Assembly (NCBI GenBank): GCA_964636945.1
Contig: CAZWVH010000020.1
Span: forward strand, 1-44,406
Direction: 5' to 3'
DNA length: 44,406 nt
DNA from: CAZADA01 sp964636945
Lineage (GTDB): Bacteria; Pseudomonadota; Alphaproteobacteria; Caulobacterales; Maricaulaceae
Below, piece by piece: positions 43,108-44,406 of the stretch (positions are counted from its first letter, which is position 1; each line of letters opens with the position of its first letter). The position numbers and the translations under genes were made by a program. The notes under the pieces were generated by a model that made no database searches, was not told the origin of the DNA, and worked only from the letters and a program-made list of their open reading frames with translations.

Positions 43108-44406
43108 ATGAATCAAGGCGCCGATGCGCAACCCACGGACCGTGACGGCGAACGCCGCGTGCATGCGCCTGACCCCACCGCCGCCCAAATTGCAGCCTTG
43201 GCCGATGCAGTGCGCGGGGAAGACGCGCAGAGCGTGGTGGCTGCTTTGTCCGACCTTCACCCCGCAGATGCGGCGAATTTGCTAGATCATTTGCCGGCCG
43301 ACGATGTGGCGTTGGCCGCCGATGTGGCGCCAGAGTCCCTGACCGCCGAAGTGGTGCTGGAGCTGGCCGACGATACGCGCGCCGCCGCGCTGAAGGCCCT
43401 TGGCGCGGAGCGCGTGGCGGAGATCATCAGCGATCTGGACAGCGATGACGCCGTCTATTTGATTGAGGAACTCAGCGAAGTCGACCGCGCCTCCGTGCTT
43501 CGTGACGTGGACCCCAAACTGCGGCGTGATTTGGTCGCCGCTTTGGCGTTTGACGAAGAAACCGCCGCTCGTTTGGCCCAGCGCGAAGTGGTGGCGGCGC
43601 CGGAGTTTTGGAGTGTCGGCCAGATGCTCGATTTTATCCGTCGTGCGCCCGAAGACACGCTGCCTGAAACCTTCTTTGAGGTGTATGTCGTTGATCCCGG
43701 ATTTAAGCCCATCGGCGCGATCACGCTTTCTCAATTGATGCGCGCGGAACATTCAACGCCGCTGCGTGATTTGATGCGCGAGCCCGATGTGTTGATCACG
43801 CCGGAAACCGACCAGGAAGACATCGCTCACGTCTTTAACAAATATCATCTTGCTCAGGCGCCGCTGGTGGATGCGTCCGGACGGCTCGACGGCATGATTA
43901 CGGTGGACGACATTGTCGACGTGATCCAAGACGAAAACGAAGAGGATTTGCTGGCGCTGGCCAATGTGAATGTGGGTGGGGCGACTTCATCGGCCTGGAA
44001 ACAATTCCGTGCCCGCGCGCCATGGCTGGTGGTGAATTTGGGCACGGCGCTGGCTGCTTCGGCGGTGATTGCCATTTTCGCCGACACAATCGACGCTATT
44101 GTTGCGCTTGCCATCTTGATGCCGATTGTGGCCGCGCTGGGCGGCAATGCCGGCGGTCAAGCCTTGGCGGTGTCTGTCAGAGCCATCGCCTCGCGCGAAC
44201 TCACGGCGGCCAACGCCCCGCGCATGGTGCTGCGCGAAGCCCTGACCGCCTTGGCCAACGGGGTGTTAATCTCAGCCATGCTTGCGGTTTCAGCGGGAAT
44301 TTGGTTTTCCAGCGGAAAAATCGCAGTTGTGATTGGCGTTGCCATGCTTGTGAACTTCCTTTGCGCTGGTTTGGCCGGTATTCTTGTTCCGTTAGCCATG
44401 CGGCGC
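43108..44406 (+). CDS. mgtE: MgtE-family magnesium transporter (3' end outside window)
   Basis: 433 codons are read from ATG 43108 (GGAGG five bases upstream) and the frame stays open to the window end. The N-terminal superhelical domain is about residues 40-150 (VVAALSDLHPADAANLLDHLPADD). Two CBS domains follow (LRDLMREPDVLITPETDQEDIAHVF, then GRLDGMITVDDIVDVIQDENEEDLLAL). The membrane part begins near residue 310, with ALAILMPIVAALGGNAGGQALAVSVRAIA, where the GGNAGxQ motif marks the ion path. Perhaps only the last one or two helices are missing. In known MgtE the N and CBS domains sense cytosolic magnesium and gate the pore. Confidence 0.95.
   Translation, partial: MNQGADAQPTDRDGERRVHAPDPTAAQIAALADAVRGEDAQSVVAALSDLHPADAANLLDHLPADDVALAADVAPESLTAEVVLELADDTRAAALKALGAERVAEIISDLDSDDAVYLIEELSEVDRASVLRDVDPKLRRDLVAALAFDEETAARLAQREVVAAPEFWSVGQMLDFIRRAPEDTLPETFFEVYVVDPGFKPIGAITLSQLMRAEHSTPLRDLMREPDVLITPETDQEDIAHVFNKYHLAQAPLVDASGRLDGMITVDDIVDVIQDENEEDLLALANVNVGGATSSAWKQFRARAPWLVVNLGTALAASAVIAIFADTIDAIVALAILMPIVAALGGNAGGQALAVSVRAIASRELTAANAPRMVLREALTALANGVLISAMLAVSAGIWFSSGKIAVVIGVAMLVNFLCAGLAGILVPLAMRR

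Noticed and set aside
1..44406. CRISPR array, prophage or long tandem repeats
   Set aside because: No regularly spaced repeats, integrase, phage structural genes or Cas-like proteins were seen on either strand.

Overview
This window is a gene-dense stretch of what reads as an alphaproteobacterial chromosome. The genes are mostly single-copy housekeeping and envelope genes. The guaB, rsmB-type methyltransferase and guaA genes lie in one neighbourhood, and an astA-astD arginine-succinyltransferase pair sits with an M20 hydrolase. A perfect GTTC-N7-GTTC element has the form of the LexA box known from Alphaproteobacteria. A Caulobacterales/Hyphomonadaceae-like marine lineage is my guess and has not been tested. 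A run of exactly 100 Ns at 41778-41877 shows that this is a scaffold, so order and distance across that point come from the assembler.

Layout: 1-8.5 kb holds a possible insertion-sequence end, tRNA-Lys, tgt, and an envelope-precursor block (ugd, a GT2 glycosyltransferase, galU, glmS, glmM) that makes UDP-glucuronate, UDP-glucose and glucosamine phosphates. 8.6-11.9 kb carries an OmpA-type porin-anchor, a PLP trans-sulfuration enzyme and a DUF481 outer-membrane protein. 11.9-18.2 kb is an arginine-related region: M20 hydrolase, astA, astD, a cytochrome c lipoprotein and an agmatinase-family ureohydrolase. Embedded in it is a dead two-gene ArsR/VOC operon. 18.3-23.1 kb has maiA, ppx-rlmE, a small membrane protein behind a double LexA box, an LpxR-type lipid A deacylase and a META lipoprotein.

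23.5-35.2 kb runs from guaB to guaA. Between them are a sodium/solute symporter, a decayed lipoprotein gene, a ParDE toxin-antitoxin pair, a TonB-C-domain protein, an EamA transporter, an RsmB-like methyltransferase, a membrane protein, a GNAT and a tiny lipoprotein. 35.3-44.4 kb has a GST, a ferredoxin reductase, malate synthase G, the divergent oxyR/ahpCD peroxide-defence locus, a membrane protein and the 5' part of mgtE.

The observations most worth a second look are these. (1) Tgt has lost two of its three zinc-binding cysteines but keeps both catalytic aspartates. (2) A symmetric LexA box lies directly upstream of an unassigned three-helix membrane protein. (3) An ArsR-VOC operon has a nonsense codon in the regulator and a one-base frameshift in the partner, yet its 20-bp operator palindrome is still perfect. 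(4) An M20 hydrolase occupies the place where an ast cluster would need AstE. (5) A lipoprotein gene is broken by both a frameshift and a stop. I found no CRISPR array, prophage, or clearly new multi-gene system. The LexA-controlled membrane protein is the best candidate for undescribed biology.
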